A stretch of DNA of 64,000 nucleotides, taken from assembly GCF_017811175.1 (NCBI RefSeq), contig NZ_JACWIJ010000002.1, forward strand, positions 558,001 through 622,000, written 5' to 3'. Both the position numbers and the translations under genes were made by a program. Below, piece by piece: positions 11,217 to 21,396 of the stretch. This stretch comes from Melaminivora jejuensis. GTDB taxonomy: Bacteria > Pseudomonadota > Gammaproteobacteria > Burkholderiales > Burkholderiaceae_C. Below the pieces are notes generated by a model. The model was not told the origin of the DNA. It searched no databases and was given only the letters and a program-made list of their open reading frames with translations. How positions within the stretch are numbered: position 1 is the stretch's first letter; every line of letters begins with the position of its first letter.

Positions 11217-12533
11217 ATGCTTATTTCTTCCTCCGGCGCTCCCGGCGAGCGTCGCCCCGCGCCTGGCCGTGGCGTAGTGCGTGCGACCTCGTGCCGCACA
11301 TGGACGCATCGACTGAGCGTTTTGAGCATCGCCCTGGCCGGCAGCATGCTCGCCGCCAGCGGGGCCTACGCGCTCAGCTTTGTCGAAGCGAGGGAAATCG
11401 CTGAACAGCAAAGCCCGCGCGTTTCCGCGCAGCGATTGCAGATCGATGCGGTCGAGTCCGCGCAGAAGGCCGCCGGCACGCTGCCGGACCCCAAGCTTTC
11501 CATCGGCCTCGAAAGCTTCCCCATCAGCGGCATGGACCGCTGGAGCCTGACGCGCGAATCCATGACCGGGCAGCGCCTGGCCCTGATGCAGGAGGTTCCC
11601 AACCAAGCCAAGCGTGCGGCCAAGGTGGCCAGCGCCCAGGCGCGCGTGGAACGCGAGCGCGCGGCGCTGGTCTTGCAACGCCTGCAGATACGGCAGGAGC
11701 TCGGCCTGGCGTGGATTGCCGCGCAGGCCGTGGAACAGCGTGATCAACTGCTCGCGGAACTGCTGGCCGAGAACCGGCGCCTGCAAGACAGCCTACTCGC
11801 GCGGGTGGCGGGCGGATCGGCTCAGGCGGGCGACCTGCTGACCGCGCAGCAGGAGGCGCTGGCGCTGTCGGACCGGCGCGACGACCTGCAGCGCGACCGG
11901 TCCAAGGCACGAGCCATGCTGCGGCGCTGGGTCGGGCCGCGCGCCGACGAATCGCTGCAGGGCGGCACCGGTCCGCTCATCCATCCCGTTGCGCAGTTGC
12001 GCGCCGAGCTGTCCAGCCATGCCGAGCTGGCGCTGTACCCGACCATGCAAAGCATGGCACGGGCGGAGTCCCACGAGGCGCAGTCGGAGGCGCGTGGCGA
12101 TTGGTCTTGGGAAGTTGCCTATACCCGACGCGATCGTCGCTGGGGCGACATGGTGTCGTTCCAGTTGACCTTCGACCTGCCCTGGCAGAAGGAGCGGCGC
12201 CAGACCCCGATGATCCAGGCCAAGCAGCGCGAGCTGGAGCGCCTGGAGGCTGAACAGGAAGACGTGACCCGCAAGCACCTGCAGGAGCTCGACGACAGCG
12301 CGGCCGAACTACAGGCCCTGGACAGCCAGATCGAGCGCCTGCAGTCCACCGGGCTGCAGTTGGCGCAGGGGCGCGCGGAGCTTGCGCTGAGCAATTACCG
12401 CTCCGCCAAGGGCGACCTCAGCGCCGTGCTCGGCGCGCGCGCCCAGGTGCTGGAGGCACGCCTGCGCCTGATTGACCTGCAAGCCCAGCGCGATGGCGTG
12501 ACGACGCGCCTGAACAGCCTGATCGCCGATTAG
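11217..12533 (+). CDS. CusC/CzcC-type outer-membrane factor
   Basis: The outer-membrane channel of the tripartite heavy-metal efflux pump encoded with the next two genes. The 438-residue product has an Arg-rich start, a signal peptide (LSIALAGSMLAASGAYA) and two outer-membrane efflux repeats with long helical hairpins. No lipobox Cys is seen, unlike the other TolC-like gene at 2123. It is separated from cusB by 14 bp. Cu/Ag specificity is inferred from the RND partner. Confidence 0.88.
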   Translation: MLISSSGAPGERRPAPGRGVVRATSCRTWTHRLSVLSIALAGSMLAASGAYALSFVEAREIAEQQSPRVSAQRLQIDAVESAQKAAGTLPDPKLSIGLESFPISGMDRWSLTRESMTGQRLALMQEVPNQAKRAAKVASAQARVERERAALVLQRLQIRQELGLAWIAAQAVEQRDQLLAELLAENRRLQDSLLARVAGGSAQAGDLLTAQQEALALSDRRDDLQRDRSKARAMLRRWVGPRADESLQGGTGPLIHPVAQLRAELSSHAELALYPTMQSMARAESHEAQSEARGDWSWEVAYTRRDRRWGDMVSFQLTFDLPWQKERRQTPMIQAKQRELERLEAEQEDVTRKHLQELDDSAAELQALDSQIERLQSTGLQLAQGRAELALSNYRSAKGDLSAVLGARAQVLEARLRLIDLQAQRDGVTTRLNSLIAD

Positions 12534-12547
12534 TGGAGCCCATCACC

Positions 12548-14031
12548 ATGAACAACTCTCTGAAAAAATCCCTCGCGGGCCTGACGCTGATCGCTATCGG
12601 CGTGGCCGCGGGCTGGGGCCTGGCCCAATGGCGCACCGATACCACACACGCTGGGAATACGACAGTGCCCCAAGCCGGCGCGGCGGCCGAGCGCAAGGTG
12701 CTGTACTGGTACGACCCCATGTCGCCGACGCAGAAGTTCGACAAGCCCGGCAAGTCTCCTTTCATGGACATGGATCTGGTACCCAAGTATGCCGACGAGG
12801 ATGCCCAGGACAGCGTGGGCCTGAGCGTATCGGCCCAGACCGTGCAGGCGCTGGGTCTGCGCACGGCCGAGGTGGTGCAGCGCGCCATAGGCTCCGATGT
12901 GGACGCGGTGGGAACGGTGCTGCTCAACGACCGCGATGTCAGCATCGTGCAGGCGCGCTCCGCCGGCTTTGTGGAGCGGGTCTATGCGCGCGCGCCGGGC
13001 GATGTGATCGCGGCCGGCGCGCCGCTGGCGGATCTGCTGCTGCCGGAATGGGTGGCGGCGCAGCGCGAATTTCTGGCGGTGCGTGCGCTCAAGGATGAGT
13101 CGCTGACGGCGGCCGCCCGGCAAAGGCTGCTGCTGCTGGGCATGCCGCAGGCCCTGGTGGCCCAGGTGGAGCGCACGGGCGAGCCCAGGGGCGTCTACAC
13201 CGTGACCACGCCCCAGGGCGGGCTGGTGGCCGAGCTCATGGTGCGCCAGGGCATGACTATCTCTGCGGGCGCAAGCCTGGCGCGCGTGAATGGCCTGGGC
13301 ACCGTCTGGATCGAGGCCGCAGTACCCGAGGCGCAAAGCGGCCCGCTGCAACTGGGGCAAGAAGCCCAGGTGCGCCTGGCGGCGTTTCCCGGCGAGGTGC
13401 TGCGGGCGCGCATCGTGAGCATCCTGCCGCAGGCCAACAGCGACACGCGCACGGTGCGCGTGCGGCTGGAACTGGCCAACCCCGGCCAGCGCCTGAAGGC
13501 CGGCATGTCCGGCCAGATCACGCTCCAGGGCCGCGAGCAGCCCGCACTGCTGGTTCCCAGCGAAGCCGTCATCCGCACCGGCAAGCGCGCCCTGGCCTAT
13601 GTGGTCGATGGCCCTGGCAAATTCCACCCCGTGGAGGTGCAGCTGGGGCGGAGATCGGCGACCAACTCGTGGTGCAAGGTGGACTGGAGGCGGGGCAGCA
13701 GGTGGTGGCCTCGGCACAGTTCCTGATCGACTCCGAGGCCAGCCTGCGCGGCCTGTTGCCCGCATCGCCGGGGGCGACGCCGGAGCATGGGGCGCATGGC
13801 GCGGCCCCGGCCTACACGGTGCGCGGTGTGGTGGAAGAAGTCTCCACTGCCGAGCTGACGCTGGCGCATGACGCCATCCCCGCCCTCAAGTGGCCCGCCA
13901 TGACCATGGGCTTCAAGCTGGCCGACCCCCGCCTCGCCGCAGGCCTGGCACCCAAGCAACAGGTGCGCTTTACCTTCTCCAAGCAGGGAGAGGACTACGT
14001 GATCACCGCCATCGAAGGGATCAAGCCATGA
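12548..14031 (+). pseudogene. cusB: CusB-type periplasmic adaptor with fused CusF domain, frameshifted
   Basis: The membrane-fusion subunit linking CusA to the outer-membrane channel. An N-terminal membrane segment (LAGLTLIAIGVAAGWGLA) is followed by a heavy-metal-binding motif (YWYDPMSPTQKFDKPGKSPF), the lipoyl/beta-barrel adaptor core, and a C-terminal CusF-like domain (IPALKWPAMTMGFKL) with the Trp and Met ligands. A GGGG run at 13645-13648 is one base short. With one G restored the frame runs to 14031, about 494 residues. The stop overlaps the cusA start (ATGA). The fusion would place a metallochaperone on the adaptor itself. The break is probably a sequencing error. Confidence 0.9.
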
Positions 14032-17000
14032 TTGCCAAATTGATCCGCTGGTCGGTGGCGAACCGCTTTCTGGTGCTGCTGGCCACGGCCATGCTTACGG
14101 CTTGGGGGTGTGGGGCGTGCGCAGCACGCCCGTGGATGCCTTGCCGGACCTGTCCGACGTGCAGGTCATCATCCGTACCAGCTACCCCGGCCAGGCGCCG
14201 CAGATCGTGGAAAACCAGGTCACCTATCCCCTGGCAACGACCATGCTGTCGGTGCCGGGGGCCAAGACGGTGCGCGGCTTTTCGTTTTTCGGGGACTCGT
14301 TCGTCTATGTCCTGTTCGAGGATGGCACCGACCTGTACTGGGCGCGCTCGCGGGTGCTGGAGTACCTGAACCAGGTTCAGGGACGCCTGCCGGCCACGGC
14401 TAAGCCGGCCTTGGGGCCCGATGCTACGGGGGTGGGCTGGATCTTCCAGTACGCGTTGGTGGATCGCACGGGCAAGAATGATCTGGCGCAGTTGCGCGCG
14501 CTGCAGGACTGGTTTCTGAAGTTCGAGTTCAAGAGCCTGCCCAATGTGGCAGAGGTAGCTTCGGTGGGCGGCATGGTCAAGCAGTACCAGGTGGTGCTCG
14601 ACCCGGTCAAGCTCGCCTCCTACGGACTGAGCCAGGAGCAGGTGCGCGCGGCGCTGGTGGCCGCCAATCAGGAAACTGGCGGCTCCGTGCTGGAGCTGTC
14701 GGGGGCCGAATACATGGTGCGCGCCAGCGGCTACCTGAAAACCCTGGATGATTTCCGTGCCGTGCCGCTGGTGGCGCGCGGCGGCGTGCCGGTGCGCCTG
14801 GGCGACGTGGCCACGCTGCAGATCGGGCCGGAGATGCGGCGCGGCATCGCCGAACTCGATGGCGAGGGCGAGGTCGCCGGCGGCGTGGTCATCCTGCGTT
14901 CGGGCAAGAATGCCCAGGAGACGATTGCCGCCGTCAAGGCCAAGCTGGGCGAGCTGCAGGCCAGCCTGCCGCAGGGGTGGAGATCGTCACCACCTACGAC
15001 CGCAGTGCGCTGATTGAGCGCGCCATCCGCAACCTCACCATCAAGCTGGGGGAGGAGTTTCTGGTCGTGGCGCTGGTCTGCGTGCTGTTCCTGTGGCACC
15101 TGCGCTCGGCGCTGGTGGCCATCATCTCGCTGCCGCTGGGGGTGATGATGGCCTTCCTCGTCATGCGGTACCAGGGCATCAACGCCAACATCATGTCGCT
15201 GGGCGGCATCGCCATTGCCATAGGCGCGATGGTGGATGCAGCCGTGGTCATGATAGAGAACGCGCACAAGAAGCTTGAAGCCTGGCAGCACGCGCACCCC
15301 GGTCAGCCATTGCAGGGCAAGGAGCGGTGGGAGGTGATCACGCGGGCCGCGGAGGAAGTCGGTCCGGCGCTGTTCTTCTCGCTGCTGATCATCACGCTGT
15401 CCTTCATCCCCGTCTTTACCCTCGAAGCCCAGGAGGGGCGTCTGTTCGGGCCGCTGGCGTTCACCAAGACCTATGCCATGGCGGCGGCGGCCGGGCTGTC
15501 GGTGACGCTGATCCCGGTGCTCATGGGCTATTGGATTCGCGGACGCATTCCTGATGAGCAGAAGAATCCCATCACCCGCATGCTGATCGCGGTTTACCGG
15601 CCCAGCCTGGAGTGGGTGCTGCGCTGGCCCAAGGCAACCTTGCTGGTCGCGGTGCTGACACTGGCGACCACGGCCTGGCCGCTGGCCCGGCTTGGAGGCG
15701 AATTCCTGCCCCGGCTGGATGAGGGGGATCTGCTCTATATGCCGTCGGCCTTGCCGGGACTGTCGGCGCAACGCGCCACGGAGCTGCTGCAGCTCAGCAA
15801 CCGCATGATCAAGACCGTGCCCGAGGTCGAGCGTGTGTTCGGCAAGGCGGGCCGTGCGGAGACCGCGACCGACCCCGCGCCGCTGGAAATGTTCGAAACC
15901 TCGGTGAAGCTCAGGCCGAGGGAGCAGTGGCGTGCCGGCATGACGCCCGAGAAACTTGTCGAGGAGCTGGACCGGGCCGTGAAGATTCCCGGCCTGTCCA
16001 ACATCTGGATTCCGCCGATCCGCAACCGCATCGACATGCTGGCCACGGGCATCAAGAGCCCGATCGGCGTCAAGGTGACAGGCAGCGACCTGCATGTGAT
16101 CGATCGCATCGCGGCAGAGGTGGAGCAGGTCGCGAAGGGTGTTCCAGGCGTGTCGTCCTCGTTGGCGGAGCGGCTGACCGGCGGCCGGTATGTGGACGTG
16201 CAGATCGACCGCCTGGCGGCTGGACGCTATGGGCTGAACGTGGCCGATGTGCAGGCGGTCGTTGCCGGCGCCGTCGGTGGTGAAAACGTCTCGGAGACCG
16301 TGGAGGGGCTGGCGCGCTTCCCGATCAATCTGCGATACGCGCGTGAATGGAGGGATTCACCGGAAAGGCTGAAGCAACTGCCCATCTTCACCCCCATGGG
16401 GCAGCAGATCACGCTGGGCACGGTGGCGCGCATCGTCATCACCGATGGTCCGCCCATGCTCAAGAGCGAGAACGCACGTCCCTCCGGTTGGGTCTACGTC
16501 GATGTGCGCGGCCGTGACCTTGCCTCGGTGGCCAACGAATTGCGCGGTGCGATCGGACGGCAGGTCAAGCTGGAGCCGGGGGTGAGCATCACCTACTCCG
16601 GGCAGTTCGAATACATGGAGCGGGCCAATGCACGCCTGAAGGTCGTGGTGCCCGCCACCCTGTTGATCATCTTCATTCTGTTGTACCTGACCTTCGCGCG
16701 TGTGGACGAAGCGGCCTTGATCATGGCGACCTTGCCCTTCGCGCTCACGGGGGCATCTGGTTCCTGTACCTGTTGAACTACAACCTGTCCATCGCCACCG
16801 GCGTGGGATTCATCGCGCTGGCAGGTGTCGCGGCGGAGTTCGGCGTGGTGATGCTCATCTATCTGAAGCACGCCTTAGCGGAACGTTGCCCCGATGGGCG
16901 AAGCCCGACGCGGGAAGAACTACTCGACGCGATCCGAGATGGCGCCGTGCTGCGTGTGCGGCCCAAGGCCATGACTGTAGCGGTCATCCTGGCTGGCCTA

Positions 17001-17147
17001 GTTCCCATTGTCTGGAGCAGTGGCACGGGTTCCGAAGTCATGAGCCGTATCGCAGCCCCGATGCTCGGCGGGATGGTGACGGCGCCGTTACTGTCGCTGT
17101 TTGTGATTCCCGCGGCTTTCGTTTTGATGCGCAAACCGCGGGAATGA
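14028..17147 (+). pseudogene. cusA: CusA-type Cu(I)/Ag(I) RND efflux transporter, three frameshifts
   Basis: The inner-membrane pump subunit of the heavy-metal RND family. With three repairs it would be about 1040 residues, close to the family's usual length. The N-terminus is [16 protein letters not shown], followed by [15 protein letters not shown]. Further marks are the large periplasmic loops with Met residues, proton-relay helices around [16 protein letters not shown], and a C-terminal [14 protein letters not shown]. The frame breaks at G runs 14104-14108, 14974-14977 and 16749-16753. Each is exactly one G short, and restoring them gives uninterrupted family sequence (for example [14 protein letters not shown] at the last site). 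Three independent identical lesions point to base-calling errors. Confidence 0.92.
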
Positions 17148-17157
17148 CAGCCGACAG

Positions 17158-17182
17158 GCAGGGTTTCGTGACGAAGCCCTGC
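17158..17182 (+). terminator. Hairpin after cusA, probable terminator
   Basis: An 11-bp stem (GCAGGGTTTCG with CGAAGCCCTGC, one G-T pair) and a TGA loop lie 11 bp after the cusA stop. No T-run follows, so termination may be weak or factor-assisted. The next 150 bases up to 17336 are AT-richer, with no gene visible. Confidence 0.5.
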
Positions 17183-17336
17183 GTTGAATCAAGAGTCGTC
17201 GTTCCTAGTGGATGAGATCAATTTCGTGCAATGGCCTTTCGATACAAATGAAGTCTGACAGAAAAATAATCATTCACTCATGGATTTGTAAAGAGACCGT
17301 ATGAAGAATAAATTTTGAGTTCGAGTAATCAAAAAT

Positions 17337-18785
17337 GGCTCCTCGTCGATTCGTGTGGAATCTGACAGGCACTACACATGGCGGTAGCCCGTGTCATTGC
17401 CAGGCTCAGCCATCTTGAATGGGCTTTGCGGCAAATCCTTGAGCCGGCCCATGCGCAGATGCGCAATCGCGATGAAGTTCTTGGCTGTGCGAAAGCCCCG
17501 GGCCGCCCGCTTGACCTGCTGCAGCAGCCCGTTCATGGCCTCCACATAGGCGTTGGAGCGGTTGTCCAGCATCCCCCGCACGACGCCATCGAAGTGTTCG
17601 GTGATGGTCTTGGCCAGACGCACAAAGGGCTTCAGGCGGCTTCGCCTGGCCCAGCTGAGCCAGCGCCTGAGCTCAAGCTGCGCGCTGCCCGAGTCGTTGT
17701 GTTCACGCGCCCTGGCGTACACCTCACGCAAACTCATCTTCATGCGCCAGGCACGGGCAGACTGAAGATGCGAGCGCTGCAGCCAGTGCATGGCGGCGGC
17801 TTGCCTGGCCGTCCAGCCCTGCGGGTTCTTGCGCATGCCCCACATCAAGCCCTTGCGGGTTTCGCTGTCCTTGTCACCAAAGAGCTCCGTGACCGCCTTG
17901 GGGTGGCTGCGCCACTCGCTGGTGCGCACCTCGTCCATGGCCTGGCCGGCCAGGGCCACCACGTGAAAGCGGTCGTAGCTGATGGCCGCCTGGGGCAGCA
18001 CCTGGCTCACCCCCTTGAGGTAGGCGCCGCTCATGTCCTGGCAGACATGCTCGATCTTGGCGGGATCGCCCTGGTGCGCCTGCAAGTCCTGCACGAAGGC
18101 GTGCACCGTTTCATGGTCGCGCCCTTCGGTGGCAAACAGCAGCCGCTTGGCCTCCAGCTCATGCACCACGGTGATGTAGTTGTGCCCCTTGCGCAGGCTG
18201 GTCTCATCGATGCCGATGCGGCGCACGCCGCTCATGTCGTCGCCGTGGCGAGCGCACCCGACGTAGTGCTCGATGCGCAGCCACAGCTGTTTGTCCGAGC
18301 AGCGCAGCAGCTCAGCCGCCTGGCGCACCGGCATCTGCGCGCACAGCGACAGCGCCAGCGCTTCAAACAAGGCCGTAAAACCCGATCCCTCCCGGGCCCA
18401 GGCAACAGGCGCCTGCGCCGTCTTGCCGCAGCCCGAGCAGGCCACGCGCGGCACGTCGGCGTGCAGCCAGGCTTCGTATTGAAAGAAGTCCAGGTGGCGC
18501 CAGCAGCGGCGCAGCCGGTCGTGGATGCCTTGCTCGGCCAGGCCGCAGTGCGGGCAAGCCAGGCGCTTGGCGCTGCAGTGCACTTCAAAGTCGATGCGCC
18601 GGCGGGCCGTCTCAAGCTGCACCTGCACCACCTCCCAGGGCGGCTGCAGGCCCAGTGCCGTGGTGAACAACGCCTCGATCCCTGCTCCTGCGCTCATGTC
18701 GGTTTGCATCTTTCTTCTGATCTACTCAGTGTTGCCCCAGGGGCCAATTGTGGGTGTTGGGATCCACACGAATCGACGAGGAGCC
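17337..18785. mobile_element. ISL3-family insertion sequence
   Basis: A 1449-bp element bounded by 23-bp perfect inverted repeats that begin GGCTCCTCGTCGATTCGTGT at 17337 and end with the complement at 18785. It carries one transposase gene on the minus strand. ISL3 elements normally make 8-bp target duplications. Here the flanks differ (TCAAAAAT left, CGAAGTCT right), so sequence next to the element has been deleted or recombined since insertion. It separates the copper island from a methionine aminopeptidase fragment. Confidence 0.92.
17372..18709 (-). CDS. ISL3-family transposase
   Basis: An intact 445-residue DDE transposase. An N-terminal zinc-binding region (CPHCGLAEQ, then CSGCGKTAQ) is followed by a helix-turn-helix and the catalytic core. 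The likely acidic residues are D in RRIGIDETS, D in VCQDMSGAYLKG and E in SNAYVEAMNGL. This is the length and architecture of ISL3 transposases. It sits wholly between the inverted repeats of its element and looks functional. Confidence 0.93.
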   Translation of the reverse strand: MQTDMSAGAGIEALFTTALGLQPPWEVVQVQLETARRRIDFEVHCSAKRLACPHCGLAEQGIHDRLRRCWRHLDFFQYEAWLHADVPRVACSGCGKTAQAPVAWAREGSGFTALFEALALSLCAQMPVRQAAELLRCSDKQLWLRIEHYVGCARHGDDMSGVRRIGIDETSLRKGHNYITVVHELEAKRLLFATEGRDHETVHAFVQDLQAHQGDPAKIEHVCQDMSGAYLKGVSQVLPQAAISYDRFHVVALAGQAMDEVRTSEWRSHPKAVTELFGDKDSETRKGLMWGMRKNPQGWTARQAAAMHWLQRSHLQSARAWRMKMSLREVYARAREHNDSGSAQLELRRWLSWARRSRLKPFVRLAKTITEHFDGVVRGMLDNRSNAYVEAMNGLLQQVKRAARGFRTAKNFIAIAHLRMGRLKDLPQSPFKMAEPGNDTGYRHV

Positions 18786-19092
18786 CGAAGTCTTGGCGAT
18801 GATTGCCGAACACGTTCAGCCTGGGATCAGCACCGATGAACTGGATCGTCTTTGCCATCGCTACATCGTCGATGTGCTGAAAGAAATCCCGGCCAACGTC
18901 GGCTACCAGGGGTTCCCGAAAACCATTTGCGCGTCGCTCAATCATGTGGTTTGCCATGGCATCCCTTCTGTAGGGCAAATTCTGAAAGACGGCGACATCG
19001 TCAACATTGACGTGGCGGTCATCAAGGACGGCTGGTATGGTGACACCAGCCGTATGTATTTCGTCGGCAAGCCAAACCAACGAGCGGGCCAC
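18786..19092 (+). pseudogene. map: Methionine aminopeptidase fragment trapped between two IS elements
   Basis: About 100 codons match type I methionine aminopeptidase: ISTDELDRLCHRYIVD, NVGYQGFPKTICASLNHVVC, then DGDIVNIDVAVIKDGWYGDT, which carries the first metal-ligand Asp residues. Both the N-terminal part and the C-terminal half with the remaining metal ligands are missing. The left edge is the ISL3 inverted repeat. The right edge decays at FVGKPNQRAG, about 10 codons before the IS5-family element. No start codon belongs to it, so it should be inactive. Removing the right-hand element does not restore the gene, so the truncation predates that insertion. Confidence 0.85.
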
Positions 19093-19095
19093 TTA

Positions 19096-20024
19096 GGATT
19101 TATCCGTAAATAATATTAACGGGCAGGTGGATTTTCCGCAGCGCGATGATGGCGGCGGCGAGATGGTTGAGTGCGAGGAACGTGTGCTCCAGCTTCTCGT
19201 AGCGCACCAGTAATTTCCTGAACCGGTTGAACCAGCCATGGCAAGCCTGCACAACCCAACGGCGCGCTTTTTTCTTCGGATCACGCTTTTTGTGCTCTGC
19301 CTCGCTTTTGCGGCCCACCACATGCGGGATATAGCCGTGGGCCACAATGATCTTCATGGCGTTCTTGCCCCGGTAGCCCGCATCAGCACATAGGTGCTTG
19401 CTGCGCCGCTGCTTGGGCGTGGGGCGTTTGACCATGCAGCAAGACAACACGGCCTCAAGTTGCGTCACGTCGTGCGCGTTCGCCCCGGTCACGACGAGCG
19501 ACAACGGGACGCCACGCCCGTCCACCAGCAGGTGACGCTTGCTGCCTTTTTTTTCCCCGATCCGTCGGGTTGCGCCCCACAGCTTGCTGCGCCAAGGGCG
19601 CCTTGAACATGGCGCCGTCGATGCTCTGCCAGCGCCAGGCGATGCCTTCACAGTCGTCGTATTCGGCCAGCCCTGCCTTCCACAGGTTCTCGAAGAACCC
19701 GGCCTTGGACCACAGCATGAACTTGTGATGGATCGCGCTGGCGCTGCCAAAGCGTTCAGCCGGCAGCGCCTTCCACTGGCAGCCTGTGCGCAGCACATAC
19801 ATGATGGCCTCGAACACCAGCCGTGGCGGTTTTGCGGGGCGGCCCGCCCCGGCTGCGCGTTCGTAGTGCTTGCCTGGATCGCGCACTGGCTGTGGCACCA
19901 GCGGCTCTACCAGTTTCCAGAACTCGTCCGTTACCTCCCACGAATTGGCATGCGCCTTGGCCATTTATCGCTCCTTCGTCGCATCACGGGCGACTCGGGA
20001 GAATTTTAATTTACGGACAAATCC
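19096..20024. mobile_element. IS5-family element, IS427 group
   Basis: A roughly 929-bp element with imperfect inverted repeats (GGATTTATCCGTAAAT at the left, complement of GGATTTGTCCGTAAAT at the right). The flanks both read TTA, a 3-bp target duplication of the TNA type used by the IS427 group. It encodes a transposase in two overlapping frames on the minus strand. The matching duplication indicates simple recent insertion. Confidence 0.85.
19100..19964 (-). CDS. IS427-group transposase in two overlapping frames
   Basis: The first frame (from 19964) encodes the N-terminal part (SWEVTDEFWKLVEPLVPQ, then RTGCQWKALPAERFGS), and the second (ending 19100) the catalytic part (VDGRGVPLSLVVTGANAHD, CADAGYRGKNAM). 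They meet at A8GG, around 19547-19556, where moving forward one base (or adding two) joins them at DRGKKGSKRHLLVDG. Family knowledge: many IS427-group elements express transposase by frameshifting or transcript slippage on A runs. Unlike the other breaks in this window, this run is not G or C and is not one base short, so it may be genuine. Confidence 0.82.
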
Positions 20025-20054
20025 TTAGCGATTCGGTGCACCCAGGCGTGCGGT

Positions 20055-20134
20055 GAATGGGTGTTTATTCTCCGCATTTAATGCGTGGAATGTATTGCCT
20101 CTGCGGCGAATTGGGTGTGTAATCTCCGCATGAA
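20055..20134. repeat. Two direct repeats with inverted symmetry upstream of fic
   Basis: The unit GAATGGGTGTTTATTCTCCGCAT at 20055 recurs as GAATTGGGTGTGTAATCTCCGC at 20108, 53 bp apart. The second copy overlaps the fic start codon. The first copy continues into an imperfect palindrome (TCTCCGCAT, TTA, ATGCGTGGA). The arrangement looks like a pair of operator sites for an autoregulated gene; which protein would bind is unknown. Confidence 0.55.
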
Positions 20135-21245
20135 TGACGGAGAAAAGCTCTACATCTGGCAGGCAGATGATTGGCCGCAGTGGCGTTACGACCTTTCGGC
20201 GTTGACCGGGCCACTGACCGACGTCAGTCGTGCTCAGGGGCTCCTGCTGGGGCGAATGGCCGATGTGGGCATGGCGTTGCGCGATCAGGCCAGTCTGGCC
20301 GCGTTGACCGAAGACGTGGTCAAGACCAGCGAAATTGAAGGCGAAGTGCTAAACGTGGAGTCCGTGCGCTCGTCCATTGCTCGGCGTCTAGGCGTGGACA
20401 TCGGCGCAGTGGCCCCGGTAGACCGGCATGTCGAGGGTGTGGTCGAGATGGTGCTTGATGCCACGTCACGTGGTGCAGATCCGCTGACCGCCGAGCGCCT
20501 GTTTGGGTGGCACGCAGCGCTGTTCCCGACCGGGTACTCGGGCATGAACAAAATCGCCATCGGCCAGTGGCGCGATGATGGCGATGGACCCATGCAGGTG
20601 GTGTCCGGCCCAGTAGGTCGGCGCAAGGTTCACTTCCAGGCACCGCCCGCTAGTGCGCTGGCTGAGGAAACAGCGCGTTTCGTGCAGTGGGCGAACGAAC
20701 AGAACGACTTGCCGGAACTGGTCAAAGCAGGCCTTGCACATCTCTGGTTCGTCACGTTGCACCCCTTCGATGACGGCAACGGACGCATCGCCCGCGCCGT
20801 GGGCGACCTGTTTCTGGCCCGCGCCGACGGGAGTCCGCAACGTTTCTACAGCCTGTCGGCCCAGATTCAACGCGAGCGCAAGGACTACTACGACGTCCTG
20901 GAACGCACGCAGAAGGGCACGCTTGATGTCACCGGCTGGTTGTCGTGGTTCCTCGGCACGCTTGGGCGCGCCATTGCCAGTGCGCAGACGACATTGGATG
21001 CCGTACTGATCAAGGCGCGCTTCTGGCAACGCTGGGCAGGCATGCCGCTGAACGAGCGGCAGGTGAAGTTACTCAACCGTCTGCTCGATGACTTTGACGG
21101 CAAGCTGACCAGCAGCAAGTGGGCGGCCATCGCCAAGTGCTCGCCCGACACGGCGCTGCGCGACATCACGCAGCTTCTTGAACTTGGTGTCCTCCAGAAA
21201 ACACCGGGTGGAGGGCGCAGCACGGGTTACGAACTGGCGGACTGA
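20130..21245 (+). CDS. Fic-domain protein with DUF4172 N-terminus (probable AMP transferase)
   Basis: A 371-residue protein starting YIWQADDWPQWRYD, the N-terminal DUF4172 signature. An inhibitory helix motif TSEIEG, matching (S/T)xxxE(G/N), lies near residue 73, N-terminal to the Fic core as in class II Fic proteins. The catalytic motif HPFDDGNGRIAR near residue 215 is complete. A C-terminal winged-helix-like region (KWAAIAKCSPDTALRDITQL) could bind DNA. Known Fic proteins transfer AMP to target hydroxyls. The inhibitory Glu means this one is probably self-restrained without a separate antitoxin. It lies alone between an IS and a direct repeat. Confidence 0.92.
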   Translation: MNDGEKLYIWQADDWPQWRYDLSALTGPLTDVSRAQGLLLGRMADVGMALRDQASLAALTEDVVKTSEIEGEVLNVESVRSSIARRLGVDIGAVAPVDRHVEGVVEMVLDATSRGADPLTAERLFGWHAALFPTGYSGMNKIAIGQWRDDGDGPMQVVSGPVGRRKVHFQAPPASALAEETARFVQWANEQNDLPELVKAGLAHLWFVTLHPFDDGNGRIARAVGDLFLARADGSPQRFYSLSAQIQRERKDYYDVLERTQKGTLDVTGWLSWFLGTLGRAIASAQTTLDAVLIKARFWQRWAGMPLNERQVKLLNRLLDDFDGKLTSSKWAAIAKCSPDTALRDITQLLELGVLQKTPGGGRSTGYELAD

Positions 21246-21308
21246 TTTGGCCAAATCGTCGAATCCACGCCCTCAAGGCCAAGGCGTTACTATCTGGTTC
21301 GGATTGCA

Positions 21309-21335
21309 GACGCGGGTTCGGTTCCGTGTTCCGCC
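21309..21335 (+). repeat. Left copy of 27-bp direct repeat, possible attachment site
   Basis: The 27 bases begin GACGCGGGTTCGGTTCCGTG and end TTCCGCC. An identical copy in the same orientation is at 25779. The sequence resembles the 3' end of bacterial tmRNA or a tRNA T-arm (GGACGCGGGTTCGA...), a frequent integration target. The region 21246-21396 around it contains no gene. Confidence 0.6.
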
Positions 21336-21396
21336 TTCAAGGGACAAATGGCCGAAACGGTGGACTTTGGGCCAAAAGAAGGGACATCTGTTCAGG

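Noticed and set aside
18786..19092. Functional methionine aminopeptidase
   Set aside because: No start, and the C-terminal metal ligands are missing. IS elements flank both sides.
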